64,000 nt of DNA from assembly GCF_000276665.1 (NCBI RefSeq), contig NW_004955481.1:100899-164898 (forward strand), in the 5' to 3' direction. This DNA is from Chinchilla lanigera (lineage: Eukaryota > Chordata > Mammalia > Rodentia > Chinchillidae). The notes below the pieces were generated by a model. It was given only the letters and a program-made list of their open reading frames with translations, searched no databases and was not told the DNA's origin. Positions 10,916 through 23,214 of this stretch are shown piece by piece. The stretch's first letter is position 1; each line of letters begins with the position of its first letter. The position numbers were made by a program, and so were the translations under genes.

Positions 10916-11599
10916 TGTATTCATTTATGCACAAGGGGTCAGAAAAAGGTGAGAAGTTTTTCTTGGTGTATATAGTTAAGGCTAGGGACAGTTTGATTTG
11001 GTTCTTAACTCAAGGCCATGGAGAAGATGACTACTTCATGTCCCTTTCAGGCCCCTGGTTCCTGAGCTACCCTATGGTCTTGTATTAGATGGAGGGGACC
11101 AACATACTAGATATCTTGAAGGTGATGATGATAGCAGACATATTGAAGGCTGAAGAGAAAACCCTGCTGTGAAATCTATTTAGCCCACCCCCACACAGTC
11201 TGTGTTAGCAATTTTTATAAGCTGTGTATTTGCTTTCAAAAATTAGAACAGTCAGTGAAAAATATCAAGAATACCAGAGTAAATGGAGTAAAAACTGAAA
11301 GTCTTTGTCCATTTCCCAAAGGCCCTTCTCAGTCCTACTCCCATCCAGAGAGATAGTCATTGTCCACAATGTGGAAGATTTTCTCTAGGTCTTACTTCCC
11401 TTACATGCCTGTCTCATTGCCAACACTTAATAAATTGAGCAATATGTGTGGCACATCATTTCATATAATGTATAATATTCTTCTTAATAAAATATATGTT
11501 TTTTCTTAAAATCATGAAGCATAATTACTCACATTGATACAGAAGACTTAAAAGAAATTCCCCTAGGACAAGAATAAAGACAAACACTTGTTCATAGTT

Positions 11600-11657
11600 T
11601 ATAATCTATTATTATCATTATTATTATTATTGTTATAATTATTATTATTATTAATCT
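11600..11657. repeat. (TTA)n microsatellite
   Basis: Imperfect ttatta repeats within block B copy 1. Confidence 0.9.
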
Positions 11658-12442
11658 CTATAATGAGCTCCCAGTCTTGAGATGTGATAGGATATCCCAT
11701 TCTGGGGCTCTGTTCTATCTTTTACCATTTAAATGCTCTCTTTTAATTATTTGCAAGAAGGAAATACTTCTCTGATATAAGCTTCTGGCAAAGTTGCCCA
11801 TTTGAGGGGTAATGATATTGCAGTTTAAGCTGAAGATCAGGAGAAGTTCTTCCTATTATGTATAATTAAAAGCCTACCTTCAATGAATTAGAATAAAGCT
11901 TCTCTTTTAAATTTATTTTTATTTTACATTATTGCCAACATTTTTCTTTTACATTTTTCTATGTCTTTATGCTGTCAAAATATTGAGTCTTATAGGACAT
12001 TTTGAAAACATTTAATAGTTTCACTGACATCATATGTAGAAGATATATTTTCTAGTAGGTCTTGCTTTCTATCATCATTAAGATTATTTGGACATCCAGT
12101 TTATAATTAGCACTCTTCTAGGTGTCTGGAGATGTCTTATAAGACATGCATCCTGTCTTTAAGGAATGTATGATCTTCATGGAGAGAGTAGAAATAGCTG
12201 TGATTAATACAGAAATGATTATTGTAGCATCTCACTGTGTGAGTAAACCACAGTCTTTCTGGAAGATTAAGAGCAGTGACTCTAAGTAAGAGGATACAGG
12301 AGTCACCAGAGAGTGGCAGTGGTTGAGAAATAAAGATTGAGTGGTGAAGTCAGAAGGAAGAAAAAAGGGCTTCTCATATTTGGTGAAAGTCAGCTTTAAA
12401 ATAGTAGTGATCAGAAAGAAACTAGTGGATTTGGAAGATGAG

Positions 12443-12745
12443 GCCATCACCTGACTGTTGTCTGCTTCTTTTATGGGACTGGCTTCAGTTATGTGCCAGT
12501 TACATGGACTCAGTCTCAGCCTCAGATAAGGACAAAGGGATTGCAGTCTATAATACGGTTCTCAACTCCATCATCTACAGCCTCTGGAATCCTGGTGTTC
12601 AGGGCACCTTGAAGAGGTTACTGACAGGGAAGAGGTGCTGACAGAGAAAAGAGAATGGAGTATCAAAATGTGTGTCCCTCCTGAGCATCCCCTGAAATTC
12701 TCATGGTAAAATCCTAGATACAGCCATAAGTTCAGGGGTTTGAAT
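12443..12745. repeat. Inverted repeat arm (partner about 13875-14250)
   Basis: Contains the plus-strand OR fragment plus its 3' flank ('tccctcctgagcatcccctgaaattctcatggt'). The reverse complement matches the sequence just downstream of the minus-strand OR at 13999. The arms are about 1.2 kb apart. Confidence 0.82.
12445..12641 (+). pseudogene. OR3A pseudogene fragment, TM6-to-stop, inverted
   Basis: On the plus strand the translation gives [12 protein letters not shown], a frameshift, then [32 protein letters not shown] and [10 protein letters not shown] followed by a TGA. This is the C-terminal quarter of a receptor like the one at 13999-14940 but in the opposite orientation. A 12-base in-frame deletion removes the PMLN of TM7, and RNPD has become WNPG. 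Homology to that gene's 3' flank continues to about 12745. Neither the 1.3-4.0 nor the 31.2-32.5 kb copy of the surrounding block has it, so it was inserted only here. It cannot encode a receptor. Confidence 0.88.
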
Positions 12746-13998
12746 ATTGTTATAGGAATTAACGGACAGTGTAGACAGCACTGAGCCAAGGAGGAGCACA
12801 GGGCTAAGAGGCTGATGCAGGAGCTTTGATGGGACAGCTGGAGCATGGCTGGGAGGAAGCTGTCTGCAAGAGAGGAGATATGAATACAAGTGAGGCCAAG
12901 GGAATGTTCACAAGGACCAGTAGTCCGCTGGATTTGGAGAAGACTGGATACAGCTTGATTTGAAACCATTATATTGCAAAATATTCTCAGACATCTGAAG
13001 GGTTCCCTGCTGCCCACCTCAAACAGCTAACAAGTGAGTCAGTAAGTTTAGTCTCTTTGATGCCCTAGCTTCTTAGCCAGGAAGCATCTGAAGTGGTTGA
13101 CAGAATAAACATGAGAAATGGTGCACATTGTGCAGACAATAAGACTGTTCTACTGACTGTTTCTCTCTGGATTGGTGTAGCTTCACCCTGATGGTAAAAT
13201 CCTACCTCCAGTATTCAGTCATTGACAGACTGCAAACAGCATCTCCCTTAACAACCTCCCGACCATAACTATTAGATTAATTAATCAGATTAATCAGGTT
13301 TGCAATAAATCAGTGGATGAGGCCATTAAAAGTAAAAATAAATCTTACTAATTCTTAAGGCTTCCTCTGATAAGACATATGATGCAACATTCTTATGTGT
13401 TTGGTGGAGTGGTCATGAAAATCTGGTCTGCTTGGCACATAAATGTATTATGCCTAAGTAAGTGTTAACCAGGAAGCAAATACTGGTTTGGGAACCACAG
13501 TGTGATGATCTGCTCCAAAAGATGTGCTGACAAGATGCTCTGGTGAGTTCCAATATCTTGCACCTAGAATATGTCAAACTCCATTTTAACTCCAAACTCC
13601 TACATTTATGTCTAAAAGTACAATATTTAATTAACCAGACTCCATATGCTATTATAAATATAGTTTATTTTAAAGGAAGCTACATTTTTGTTTTCATCAA
13701 CATTTTAAATATGTCATTAAAGAAAAAACAGTGTCTCTCCTGTTTCCCGACTTACATTATAATTTTCTCCCATTTGTCTTGAATATGTTTTCTATCAACA
13801 ACTCAGATACTATTTTACCTCGGTTTTAGCATTCATCTTTGATCCAAATCGTACCGTACTCTGTCCCGTACTAGTTTCTTTGCTCTCAACCTTAAATCAA
13901 ACCCCTGAACTTATACCCACACCTAGGATTTCACCATGAGAATTTGAGGGGTTGCTCAGGAGGGATGTACATTTCAATACTCCTTTCTGTCTTCTCTG

Positions 13999-14940
13999 TC
14001 AGCTTCTCTTCCCTGTCAGCACCCTCTTCAAGGCGCCCTGAACATCAGGGTTCCGGAGGCTGTAGATGATGGGGTTCAGCATGGGGTTGAGAACAGTATT
14101 AAAGACTGCAATCCCTTTGTCCTTATCTGAGGCTGAGACTGAGTCCAGACGCATGTAACTGAAGAAGCCAGTTCCATAAAAGAAGCAGACCACAGTGAGG
14201 TGGGAACCACAGGTGGAGAAGGCCTTCTTCCTCCCCTCAGCGGAACGGATCCGCAGTACTGCAGCAGCGACATGGGCGTAGGACACTGAGATGAGGATCA
14301 TGGGGATCACCCCCATGAAGGTGGCTCCCACAAACAGCAGCTGCCCGTTGAGGTAGATACTGGAGCACGAGAGCTGGAACAGAGGTGGGAGGTCACAGTA
14401 GAAGTTGTTGACTGTGTTTGGGCCACAGAAATCGAGCACAGACATAGCTACTGTGTGAGTCAGAGCATTGATGAAGGAGACGGTGCAACAGATGCCCACC
14501 AGGGCACCCTGGACCTCACGGCTCATGCGGGTGCTGTAGGTGAGGGGCTGGCAGATGGCCAGGTAGCGGTCATAGGCCATAGCTGTCAAGAGGTGACAGT
14601 CCACACCAGCCAGGAGGTGGAAAAAGAAGAGCTGTGAAAGGCAGGCAGCATAGGGAACTCTGCAGTGGTGGACCAGGAGACACACCAGCATTGGAGGAAC
14701 AGTGACCGTGATACACCCAATGTCCAGCAGAGACAGGATCCCCAGGAAGTAGTACATGGGAGTGTGGAGTTTGGGCTCCACAGAGATGGCAGAGATGATG
14801 CTGAGGTTGCCCCCAACTGTGACTATATAGGCAAAGAAAAAGACAACAAAAAGAATGGACTGCAGACCAACATTCTCTGTCAGGCCAAGAAGAATGAATT
14901 CAGTGACAGCTGTCCTGTTCCTGCTGGTACCTGCCTCCAT
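13999..14940 (-). CDS. OR3A: Olfactory receptor, class II, OR3A family (second subgroup)
   Basis: Intact intronless OR of 313 residues starting at the ATG at 14940. It has NRT glycosylation at 8-10, [10 protein letters not shown] at 58-67, [10 protein letters not shown] at 121-130, [13 protein letters not shown] at 239-251 and [12 protein letters not shown] at 286-297, plus Cys100 and Cys182. Its N-terminus ([19 protein letters not shown]) resembles human OR3A2 as I remember it, and it is clearly distinct from the unit 1/2/3 trio (VCLLVHHC in ECL1, [11 protein letters not shown] before TM7). The 3' end and flank recur inverted at 12445-12745 and, decayed, at 3868-4008. A good splice acceptor lies 9 bases upstream of the ATG. 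Expected role: odorant receptor in olfactory sensory neurons; ligand unknown. Confidence 0.96.
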   Translation of the reverse strand: MEAGTSRNRTAVTEFILLGLTENVGLQSILFVVFFFAYIVTVGGNLSIISAISVEPKLHTPMYYFLGILSLLDIGCITVTVPPMLVCLLVHHCRVPYAACLSQLFFFHLLAGVDCHLLTAMAYDRYLAICQPLTYSTRMSREVQGALVGICCTVSFINALTHTVAMSVLDFCGPNTVNNFYCDLPPLFQLSCSSIYLNGQLLFVGATFMGVIPMILISVSYAHVAAAVLRIRSAEGRKKAFSTCGSHLTVVCFFYGTGFFSYMRLDSVSASDKDKGIAVFNTVLNPMLNPIIYSLRNPDVQGALKRVLTGKRS

Positions 14941-14949
14941 AGGTCAGAG

Positions 14950-14951
14950 CT
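14950..14951 (-). other. Predicted 3' splice site upstream of OR (14 kb)
   Basis: The minus strand reads cctctcaccactgtgcccag then ctctgacct and ATG. It has a good pyrimidine tract with the AG 9 bases before the start codon. Confidence 0.6.
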
Positions 14952-15087
14952 GGGCACAGTGGTGAGAGGAATACTCAAGGCTGGCAAAAGAGGGAGAGTG
15001 TCACATAGTAGGTACATACTGTAATCTCCACTGGATACTGGGATGACGTGGCTGGTATACCTACCAATTAGAGTATATACCAGTGAG

Positions 15088-15192
15088 GGGCTGGGGATTT
15101 AGCTCAGCGGCAAAGCGCCTGCCTGGCAAGCGCAAGGTCGTGAGTTCGGTTCCCAGTACCGGAGAAAAACCAAAAAAAAAAAAAAAAAAAAA
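15088..15192 (+). mobile_element. ID SINE
   Basis: Near-consensus ID with an A22-type tail. A perfect 18-base target duplication agagtatataccagtgag lies at 15070-15087 and 15193-15210. It lies just upstream of the 14 kb OR start. Confidence 0.97.
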
Positions 15193-15688
15193 AGAGTATA
15201 TACCAGTGAGTTTGTCCAGACTCCCAAAGGCTACAAGTGTGCCAGATGCTAACCCTTTAGTTGCTGGTCAAGGAAGAGATTCAAAGAATACCAGGGAAGT
15301 GTGTAGGGCAGAAGGAAATTTTCCAGGAATCCAAAACAGTGACTAATTAAAAATATGGTACAGAAGAGCTTCAATATTTAAACAACTATTATGTGTTTAC
15401 TGTACAGCAACTGAATAGTAGCTGGGACTAAATCAATGAATAAATGAATAGATATAAAGTGCTAGAAAGACACCATTCAAGGAGTAGCAATATAAAGGCA
15501 AAAAACAGGTGGGCAGGTCTCACAGAATCCAAATAGATATAAAAGAGATTGAGTGATTAGGGGAGCAGGATGCAAAATCAAGGTGCCAAAAAATACAAAA
15601 GCTAAAAATTAAAGACAAGAGTATTTAAAAAATACTAACAACATTTTAAGTGTATACTCAATATTGTATTATGTTCAGGTTTTATTTT

Positions 15689-15811
15689 CTTCGTTTTTTT
15701 TTTGTTTGTTTGTTTGTTTTTTTTGGTTTTTCTCCGGTACCGGAAACCGAACTCACGACCTTGCGCTTGCCAGGCAGGCGCTTTTGCCGCTGAGCTAAAT
15801 CCCCAGCCCCA
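15689..15811 (-). mobile_element. ID SINE
   Basis: Antisense ID with a (tttg)n tail. The 13-base target duplication caggttttatttt lies at 15676-15688 and 15812-15824. Confidence 0.96.
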
Positions 15812-15894
15812 CAGGTTTTATTTTTTTCATTCTCATAAACTACAATTATATCTAGTAATCAGACACCTAGATTTAAGAAGGTTAAAAAAGGACC

Positions 15895-16560
15895 TTGAAG
15901 TCTTTAAGCTTTTACACATGTTGGGTCTCAAACCTAGGATTATCTAACTCTAAGCTCACACTTAAAGCTATATTGCTTGGGCATGTGTTATTGAGCTTTA
16001 TGAATGATATTTTGTGTAATAAAGAGAATAATGCTATTTCTAAGACTTTGGTATTAGCATTCCTACAACAATTCAAGGAAGTCAACATCCCACTCATTCA
16101 CGTTTTCACTCAATAATTACTTGTTGAATGTCAGAGAGTTCTGGGTATATTTTATTGATACAACTACAGGACTGGGCAACAGGTATTGCAAAAGAGACAG
16201 CGCAAGGATGGTTTCAAGGTTATTGGACTGAGCTATGAGGAAGCTATGAGGAAGACAGTGTTGGTAGTAAATGGTTTGGGAAAACTTGATTTGTGTGTGT
16301 GTGAAGTTTGGAGGCCATCAGTAAAAGGTGGGCATGGTGACTCCAGAGAACTTTAGGTGACTTTCTTGATGTCACAATAATTCCTAATGGTGCTTACCAA
16401 GTTGAGATCAACAAGCTCTTCACAGACTTGAGTCTCAAACCCAGACTATCAACTCCAGTGCCATAGTTTAATTCCATATGCCTTGGATATGAGTTGCTAT
16501 TGAGCATCATGAAGAACATTGTGTGTAGTAAAGAGAATAATGCTATTTCTATCACTTGAA
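15895..16560 (+). repeat. Two related ~160-base segments, MIR-like
   Basis: About 15898-16045 and 16400-16555 share 'tctcaaacc.agga.tatc.aactc' and 'gtaataaagagaataatgctatttct'. The first part of each looks like the central MIR pattern. They are direct repeats about 500 bases apart. Confidence 0.5.
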
Positions 16561-16675
16561 ATGTTGTTTTTGTAACTCTGTACTGTCTGTACTGCTCCTT
16601 TGCTATGTTGTAAAATGTCAACTGTCTGTTAATATTTTCCTCCTTTTATTTTTAACATTAAAAAAAAAAAAAGAA
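16560..16675 (+). mobile_element. LINE 3'-end-like fragment with A tail
   Basis: 'gtactgtctgtactgctcctttgctatgttgtaaaatgtcaac' is followed by 'tccttttatttttaacatt' and A12. A similar sequence occurs at 19080-19133 and, reversed, at 38600-38710. Confidence 0.5.
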
Positions 16676-16679
16676 GTCA

Positions 16680-18560
16680 ATGGACCCTCAGCTATGACTG
16701 GGAGACAAAGCTCTGGAAGGTATCTCTGAGTCCTTTTTTCCTGGATTCTTGTGTATGCTGGGTCTCTCACTCTCCGTGACTGAGCTAGTGTTTTTTTCTG
16801 TCCATATACTCTCTATCTTGTACACATCAACAATTTGTTTCACAAAGTCATTCCCATGTCATTGTCCCATCTCCTCAAGGAAGTTCTCCTATGTAACTTA
16901 TTAATTAATTGAGCCTTTCCTCCCGTGGCATCATAGACAAGTAATAACTAAATGATTTCTGAATGTTCTTATGAAGAGGTGGGCAGGAATCTGCAGCATT
17001 AAGAAGTAACTTGCCTCAGTTAAGTAAGAACCATTAAAATCAATCAAGACAAAAGCTGCAGATTATCCTAAATAGGCTACACACCTATACTCACCAGAAG
17101 CAACACTTCCAACCTGTACTTCTCTACACAAACTGTTGTCAGATAAAAGTGAATTTCAAAAGATTAACTTGTTTATGGTCCACATGCCACTGTTTGTTTT
17201 GAATGGAGTTTTTTGGCCAAACTCTACTGCCTCTCAAGGTCCTTGTCATATATATGACTCTGTATAAAGATACATTGATTTTCCCTCCTTTTCATTCTCA
17301 CCACTCAAATGGTTAACCTCATCATATTTCATCATTTCTTCTTGAATCTGGCATCATTTACTCTTCCAATTTCCTGTGAACAAGGAAAACTCCTTAAAGA
17401 TCATGAGTGACCTTCACCAGCTTTACTCCAGAAGGAAGGAAAATAGGAAGGCTGGAGTGGTGAAGAGGTCTGTGGGACACTTACCTTCCTGCAGCACTCT
17501 GTAGAAAGGGGAATGACTGTTAGCCTGATCCAAGGTGGCCTGTCTCCAGAAAGCTTAAAAAGGGAGTGAGGCAGAGACAAAGAGAATCTCTCCTGGTTCT
17601 CTCTCTTCAAGGAGCTAATTAGCACCAAATTTCTCCCTAAAACAAACTTCCCCAGGGATTACACAAGAAGCTGGAGGCAGACAAACAACCTCAATTCTTA
17701 AGGGGTTCTCATCTGCCTACTATTTTGAACTTTTAAGAAAGCATGAGATTTAAGACATCGTTGCAGCCTTCTAAGGTCTACAACGAAGAGAAAAGATACA
17801 GTCACCGTATTGTATATTGGAAAAAATATGATCCAAAGAGCATCAGTGACTTGTAGAGATCAGAACATGAGTCCACAGTTGGATTTTCAGGATATGCCCC
17901 AGTTAATATGTGATTATGATACTCTTTTCTTATTTATTTTTCAGATTTTCAAGGTATATTTTTTAAATTGGTTTAATTATAAAGTTATATGTGTTTGATA
18001 AAATATATACTGATGGATCTAGCATCTCCGGAGAATATTTTCATGACTCCCAGCATTTGTCTGATGGCTGTTTGTACTGAATACCTTTTCCACACCTTAG
18101 TCCTTAGCAACCTCTCATGTGACTTCCTTCCTTATGGTTTACTTTGTCAAAGTGTCAAGGGTGGAAGCATATAGTATACAAACTGCTTATAATTAGGTAA
18201 ATTAAATTGGCAAATCTTTTTCAGATTTATGTGTGTTGCTTGTAAGGTAATTCCCCTTTATTAGTGAGAGATATGCTCAAAGCCTCCACTTGGTATCTAT
18301 ATTATGTATAGCACCAACTTAAGATAAACATTTTTTCTATACCTACTCATGATAAAGCTTAATTTATAAGGGAAACACTAGTAACTGAATAACAAGAGTA
18401 GGTAATAGTAAAGTAGAAAGTTATAACAATATACTATATGACATTACTTAAAACTTACAAATTGTTTATTTCTGGAATTTTCCATTTAATATTTTCAGAC
18501 CATCACTGACATAGGTAACTGAATCATCAGAAATCAAAATTAATAAGAGGGAGAAGTGCT
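16680..18560. other. Gene-less stretch, nothing recognised
   Basis: Ordinary AT-rich intergenic DNA. Short open frames here have no recognisable domains, and no repeat family was identified by eye. Confidence 0.4.
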
Positions 18561-18564
18561 AATA

Positions 18565-19133
18565 ATCCATTCCTTTTGTCATTCAATAGTATCCCATTAG
18601 ATGGACATATTGTAATTTGTTTAGCTACTCATCTATTGGTGAATATTTGGCTCATTTCCAGATTTTAGACATTATAAGTAATTCTATGATAAATACGTGT
18701 ATATAGTACATAGTGTGGATATATGTGTTCATTTCACTTTGTGAAGCCTAGAATGTTAGGGGATGTTTAATTTTATTTAAAAGAAAGAAATTTTTAAAGG
18801 CTGTCAAGCTGTTTTACAAACTGGCTATCCTATTTTGCATTCCCATTAGAAATGCATTGGATCAACAATTCCTCTATATCCTCATCAACACTTAATATCA
18901 TTGCCTTTTAAATTTTAATAATTACATCAACTACACAATAGTACTTCTCTGATGTTTCATTGCTTTTCCCTAATGACTATAGCCATTGACTCCTTTGGTA
19001 AACTGTTTGCTTATACATTTTCCCCCTTCCAAAGAAAATGAGTAGTTTTTCTACTTTTTATTTAGGTATAAGAATTGTTGTCTGTTTGTTAATATGTTTT
19101 TGTTCTTTTACTTTTAAAATAAAAAAAAAAAGA
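18565..19133 (-). mobile_element. Old L1 3' fragment, antisense
   Basis: Reads as the reverse of the L1 ORF2 3' end: 'tctattggtgaatatttggctcatttcca', 'aagctgttttacaaactgg', 'gcattcccattagaaatgc'. Heavily diverged. The segment after 19080 resembles the L1 3' UTR end in the plus direction and may be separate. Confidence 0.65.
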
Positions 19134-19229
19134 ATTTTCAAATATTCTGGAACCTAACTACTTATGAGATAAATATTTTGTTGACATTATTACTCTTAGT
19201 GCAATATATACTTCAAAATCTTTTTATTG

Positions 19230-19560
19230 TTATCTGTTCTTTGTGCTTTTTTGTGTGTGCTGGTAAGTGGCACATTACTACCTAAGATAATTAACTTATA
19301 GAAAAAAATTTGCCCATGTTTTGAAGGTTTTTGTCCATGATCAAGTGGTTCCCATTGCTTTGGGCTTCTTGTGGGGGTGCTGATGTATATGGAAGGGATC
19401 ACATGGCAGAGCAAATGTACTCACATCACATCAGTCAAGAAGCAAAAAAGAAGAGAAAGACACCAGGATCCCACAGTCTTTGAGGCCATTCACAAGGGAT
19501 TTTCTCAGTGATCTCCTCCCTTTGGCTTTCAATACATCTTTACATCTGTCTGCACAGGCT
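19230..19560 (-). mobile_element. LTR-like fragment (MaLR-type, antisense)
   Basis: Shares with 32515-32900 the phrases 'tcaagtggt.cattgcttt', 'agaaagacaccag..cccacagtctttgaggcca' and 'ttttctcagtga'. Phrase order fits antisense MaLR LTRs. It could instead be another shared part of the duplications. Confidence 0.45.
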
Positions 19561-19713
19561 TCTCTGTCCATGCTTCTTTCCTCAGTAGAAGATTACTGTT
19601 ACTACTGGGTGTGAAGCTTGTGGTGTAAATAGGGACAGTTGGTCATTTCTCTTGTTTCAACCTATCTTAGACTAACTTCATAGTCAGAGTATTCTTAATG
19701 TTCCCACCACTAC

Positions 19714-20250
19714 TGTTGCAGAAAACCAAAGGAAGACTCTTTACATCGAGGAGTTCAGAAGCTGACTCTTTATTTAACACCAGTGGGCCAATGGAAAACA
19801 GTTTCAAATCATCAGTCTCAAGTCTGCTTGGTATGGGGTTTAAATATAATTTGCAAGCAGGAAGCACAAAGCTGATAACAGGTGAATACATAATTAGTTA
19901 CATACATTAGGCAAGGCAGTTTTTAGCAAACTCACTTAAAAGGAAATGTTTACCATTGTGTAGGAATATCGTGCGGATGAGGGGAGAGTATGCAGGGCAA
20001 GTAAAGTTGTGTGCTTGACTGGGCCAGTCTTCCTCAAACATGATATCCTTCAAGCAAGTTGGAATCAATGCATATTCTTTTAACTAAAGGAAACACAGTC
20101 AGCTTGACCTGTCACATTGTTGAAGGATTGCAGCTGGGTCTAGATAGTCAAAGCTTTAGCTGAATTTAGCAAGCTAGCTACATGGCAGGCAGCAAGAGCC
20201 TGTGGTCACAGGCCTCTAATTGATTTTTAACTTTTGCTATAATATGCCTA
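19714..20250 (-). mobile_element. Possible antisense LTR
   Basis: On the minus strand an AATAAAG signal (19768-19774) is followed by a short U5-like segment ending in ...gcaaca at 19714, as an LTR would. The far boundary and a target duplication were not found, so the call is tentative. Confidence 0.3.
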
Positions 20251-21260
20251 CAAGTCTGCTATTCTGTAAGTGTGCCCTTACATTATAACTTCTTCACTAG
20301 AAGGAAAACTTTGAGCCCTATAGACATGGGATCTTGGGTAGAGCTCTTGAGAGGGAATGAGTTTCTCCCTCTCCCGGGGGCAACACATCTCTGTTTTCCC
20401 AAAGCAGTCGCCTGGAACTAGTTAGTGTTCCACCATTCCACCAACAATAGGGGGTTTACTACTACTTCTCCCCAAGAAGCCATGAGTATTTTCTCTGGAC
20501 CCAAAGGAAGAGAAAGTTTTCTTCCCCATCTTATGGGGTGAACACATTTTGCTTCACTTAAAAGAAGAAAAGATTCTTGTATCTGCCTAATGCGGGGTGG
20601 GGTTCTCTTACTTATCATTCCTACCCCAAATCTTTCTCATGAAGTGCTGTAGGTGGTCCATGGAAAAGAGCTGGTGAGTGAATATGGACTTTCCCATGTC
20701 TAGAGCTCACAGGGATTCTAATTATCATGCTAGTCCACACTTAAAGAGTTGGTTAACAGTCTAGACACTTTTATGGCAGCTACCTCATCCATATTTGGTC
20801 AAAGGTGAAATCATTCATGTGTACCCTCTTTACTTGGTGTGGTTTATTTTAAAAGACACAGTTCATCTTATTATCATGTAATCCTAGTTTTTTAGTTAAT
20901 CAATAAATGTGTGATTTTGTAGTCTTTCCAGGCTTTTCTGTCAGTATTACATCTCTTTCTCTTTCTATAACCCAAATGGAACTCTTACTATTATTTTTTA
21001 AGCTGCTAGTTCACTTATGAAGACTAAGCTTTGAACGGTGGCCCTTAGCTTTCTTAAATTACTTTTTCTAAGTGATGGCATATGAGTTGATGACATTAAC
21101 TGATACCTGTATTTTGTTGTCCACCAAATATTTATCTGCATCTGGACTTTTCAAGGCTCTTATGTCCATCGCCTTATTCAGTATTTCCACTTAGGCATCT
21201 ATACCACTTGAATCTCAATATGATTTCTTCATGCTTGTCCCCAAATCCTTTTCATTTCCT
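20250..21260. other. Gene-less stretch, nothing recognised
   Basis: Mixed-composition intergenic DNA without coding features or an identifiable repeat. Confidence 0.4.
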
Positions 21261-21269
21261 TATTATTTT

Positions 21270-21440
21270 AGTCTTCCTGTGTTACCATAACAAAATACCA
21301 TAGGACTGAGTAGATCAAACAACACACAATACAAATTTATTTTCTCAGGGTTTTACTGGAGGAAATATGAGAACCAGACACCAGCATGAGAAGAGTTTAT
21401 TCCTGACTTTGCAGATCACTGCCTTTTCACTGTTTCTTCT
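21270..21440 (-). mobile_element. Possible antisense LTR fragment
   Basis: 'tgtgttaccataacaaaataccatag..tttattttctcag' resembles the start of antisense old mammalian LTRs. It runs into the GA-rich tract. Confidence 0.35.
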
Positions 21441-21442
21441 CT

Positions 21443-21597
21443 TAGGAGAGAGGAGGGAGGGAGAGGGAGAGGGAGAGGGAGGAAGGGAGAGAGAGAGAGA
21501 GAAAAGAGAGGTAGGGAAAGAGAGGAGAAGAGAGGAGAGGAGAGGAGAGGAGAGGAAGGGAGGGGAGGGGATGGGAGAGGAGAGGAGAGAGAGAGAC
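21443..21597. repeat. GA-rich low-complexity tract
   Basis: About 155 bases of gagagg/gaggg variants, almost pure purine on the plus strand. The open frames through it are compositional artefacts. Confidence 0.95.
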
Positions 21598-21599
21598 TC

Positions 21600-23210
21600 A
21601 AGAACTAGTCAAAGATGACCAAAGACTTATTCTGTAGTCAGACTCAGAGAGGTAGCATATGGAATTATCAATCACACAACTTTAGTAATATACTTTTAAA
21701 GTGTAAGCAACTCTTCAACTTTCTATTAGACACACATCTATAGGCAATTTTCCTGGTCATGATTGAGGAAAATGGGGATGGGGAATAATAAATGGTCATG
21801 ATGGGGAAAATATGTGAAAGAAACAGGTAAAAGAAGTGTTTTATAGAAATATGGAAGACTAATAAGTATAGTGTTTAGATGCATTGAGGGATGATATGCT
21901 AATGATTTCCTAGTTGACCACTGAGTAACACACTGGTGACATCATGAAGTTTCTTGTACTTTGATCAAGGGAAAGATGGTAGCTACATATATTTCTTACC
22001 CACGTGGGGATGCCTTGTACAGATTCACAATAAGACATGTTATATCTCAGCCTGATCCACACCCTTTCTTCCAAGAGGCCTACTTAGCACTATTTCTGAA
22101 GCACTTGGCTGTTCGAGGTGGTTCACAGTCACCATATTGGAATCCCTGAGCCCTGAAAAATAAGCAACTCCTTGCAGTCATTGCAAGTTGCTGTTTCTTG
22201 AGAAGGGACCTAAGTGTGCAAAAGAAAAGGGGAAACCTGAGGTTCTATCACTAAAGACCAAGGCTAAGCACCAATTTTAAGGATCAAAGCCAGAAAGGAG
22301 ACAAATTTCAGAGTAAGAATGTTTAGAGCCACATGGAAATGTTATCACAGAGACAACAAACAGAGAATGAGAAAAAACAAGTGTCAGTACATTAATACCT
22401 ATGGATGCTTTTCATTTGTTTTTGTTTGTCTGTTTAGTGCAGGAGTAAGAGAGCCCTTCTTGGTCTGGGAAGTTTATATTTGTAATCCCATGGAAAAGTT
22501 ATTGGAATTCTATTAAGTTAATTTCAATCTACCACTCCCAGTGAAACCCATGGCTTAAATAAAGACACAATGACATATCCAAAATGGTGGGGAACCAAGG
22601 GCGTCCTGAGTCAGGTTATGATGATGGCTATCTAGAACAAAGACCTTGACCCAGGATCGATCCCAGATTTTATTAATTTGTGAAGAAGGGAGTAGCTTGA
22701 GGATGAATGACTGTGAGAATGGTAAGAAGCACATGAGTGTCATGAGCTGGGCTAGGTGGAATTCCTGAAATCACCTCTGCAATATACACAGAGAAGGATA
22801 ATCAGAAAGAGTAATCTGCATGACACAGTTGAGGTAGTATGTGATGTTTTAGGATTGGTGCTTCAGCTCTGCTGGGTAATCTTTCAAACTCTGAGAAGTC
22901 ATAGCCTCTTAATTCGAGGCTCAATCCCAGCTGACAGCGTGGAGCACAGCTCTCCATTCTGCCTCAGCTCAGACATGTTTTTTGGGAGCTGCAGGGTTGG
23001 GGAAACACTGCTCTGTCACCTTGCTTCAAAGACTACACATCAGCACCTCAGTTGGATCAATTTGCATTGCTTAAAGCCAATTGAAGGGATAAAGAAAAGT
23101 CCTAGCAAGCACTGTACATATCAATACGTGGAAATAGGGCCAGATTTAACTAAAATGGAGATAACTGCTCTTATTTCAAGGAAAGTCATCCAGGTGGTCT
23201 TCTACATGGT
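21600..23210. other. Gene-less stretch, nothing recognised
   Basis: Contains a chance 194-codon frame (22756-23340) that ends inside a SINE and has no recognisable domain. Confidence 0.45.
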
Positions 23211-23214
23211 GGTT

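Larger units (their letters stand above)
4745..11500. repeat. Segmental duplication block A, unit 1
   Basis: Direct-repeat homologue of 23440-31190 and 33060-44780. Plus-strand order: L2 tail, TAGA tract, MIR, OR on minus, acceptor region, partial MER2, then conserved anchors such as 'ttcatccttgaag' near 10453 (30398, 44506). Unit-specific insertions are IDs at 7911 and 10688 and a B1 at 9549. Confidence 0.88.
11400..14940. repeat. Segmental duplication block B, copy 1
   Basis: Homologous to 1300-4008 and 31160-32490. This copy keeps an intact OR (13999-14940) at its right end and has gained an inverted OR 3' fragment at 12443-12745. Between 12750 and 13990 it follows copy 0 through the same landmarks (ctggagcatggctgggagg, agacatctgaagg). 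Confidence 0.85.

Noticed and set aside
21367..21618. Glu/Arg-rich protein frame and its Ser/Pro-rich complement
   Set aside because: Artefact of a GA-rich simple repeat.
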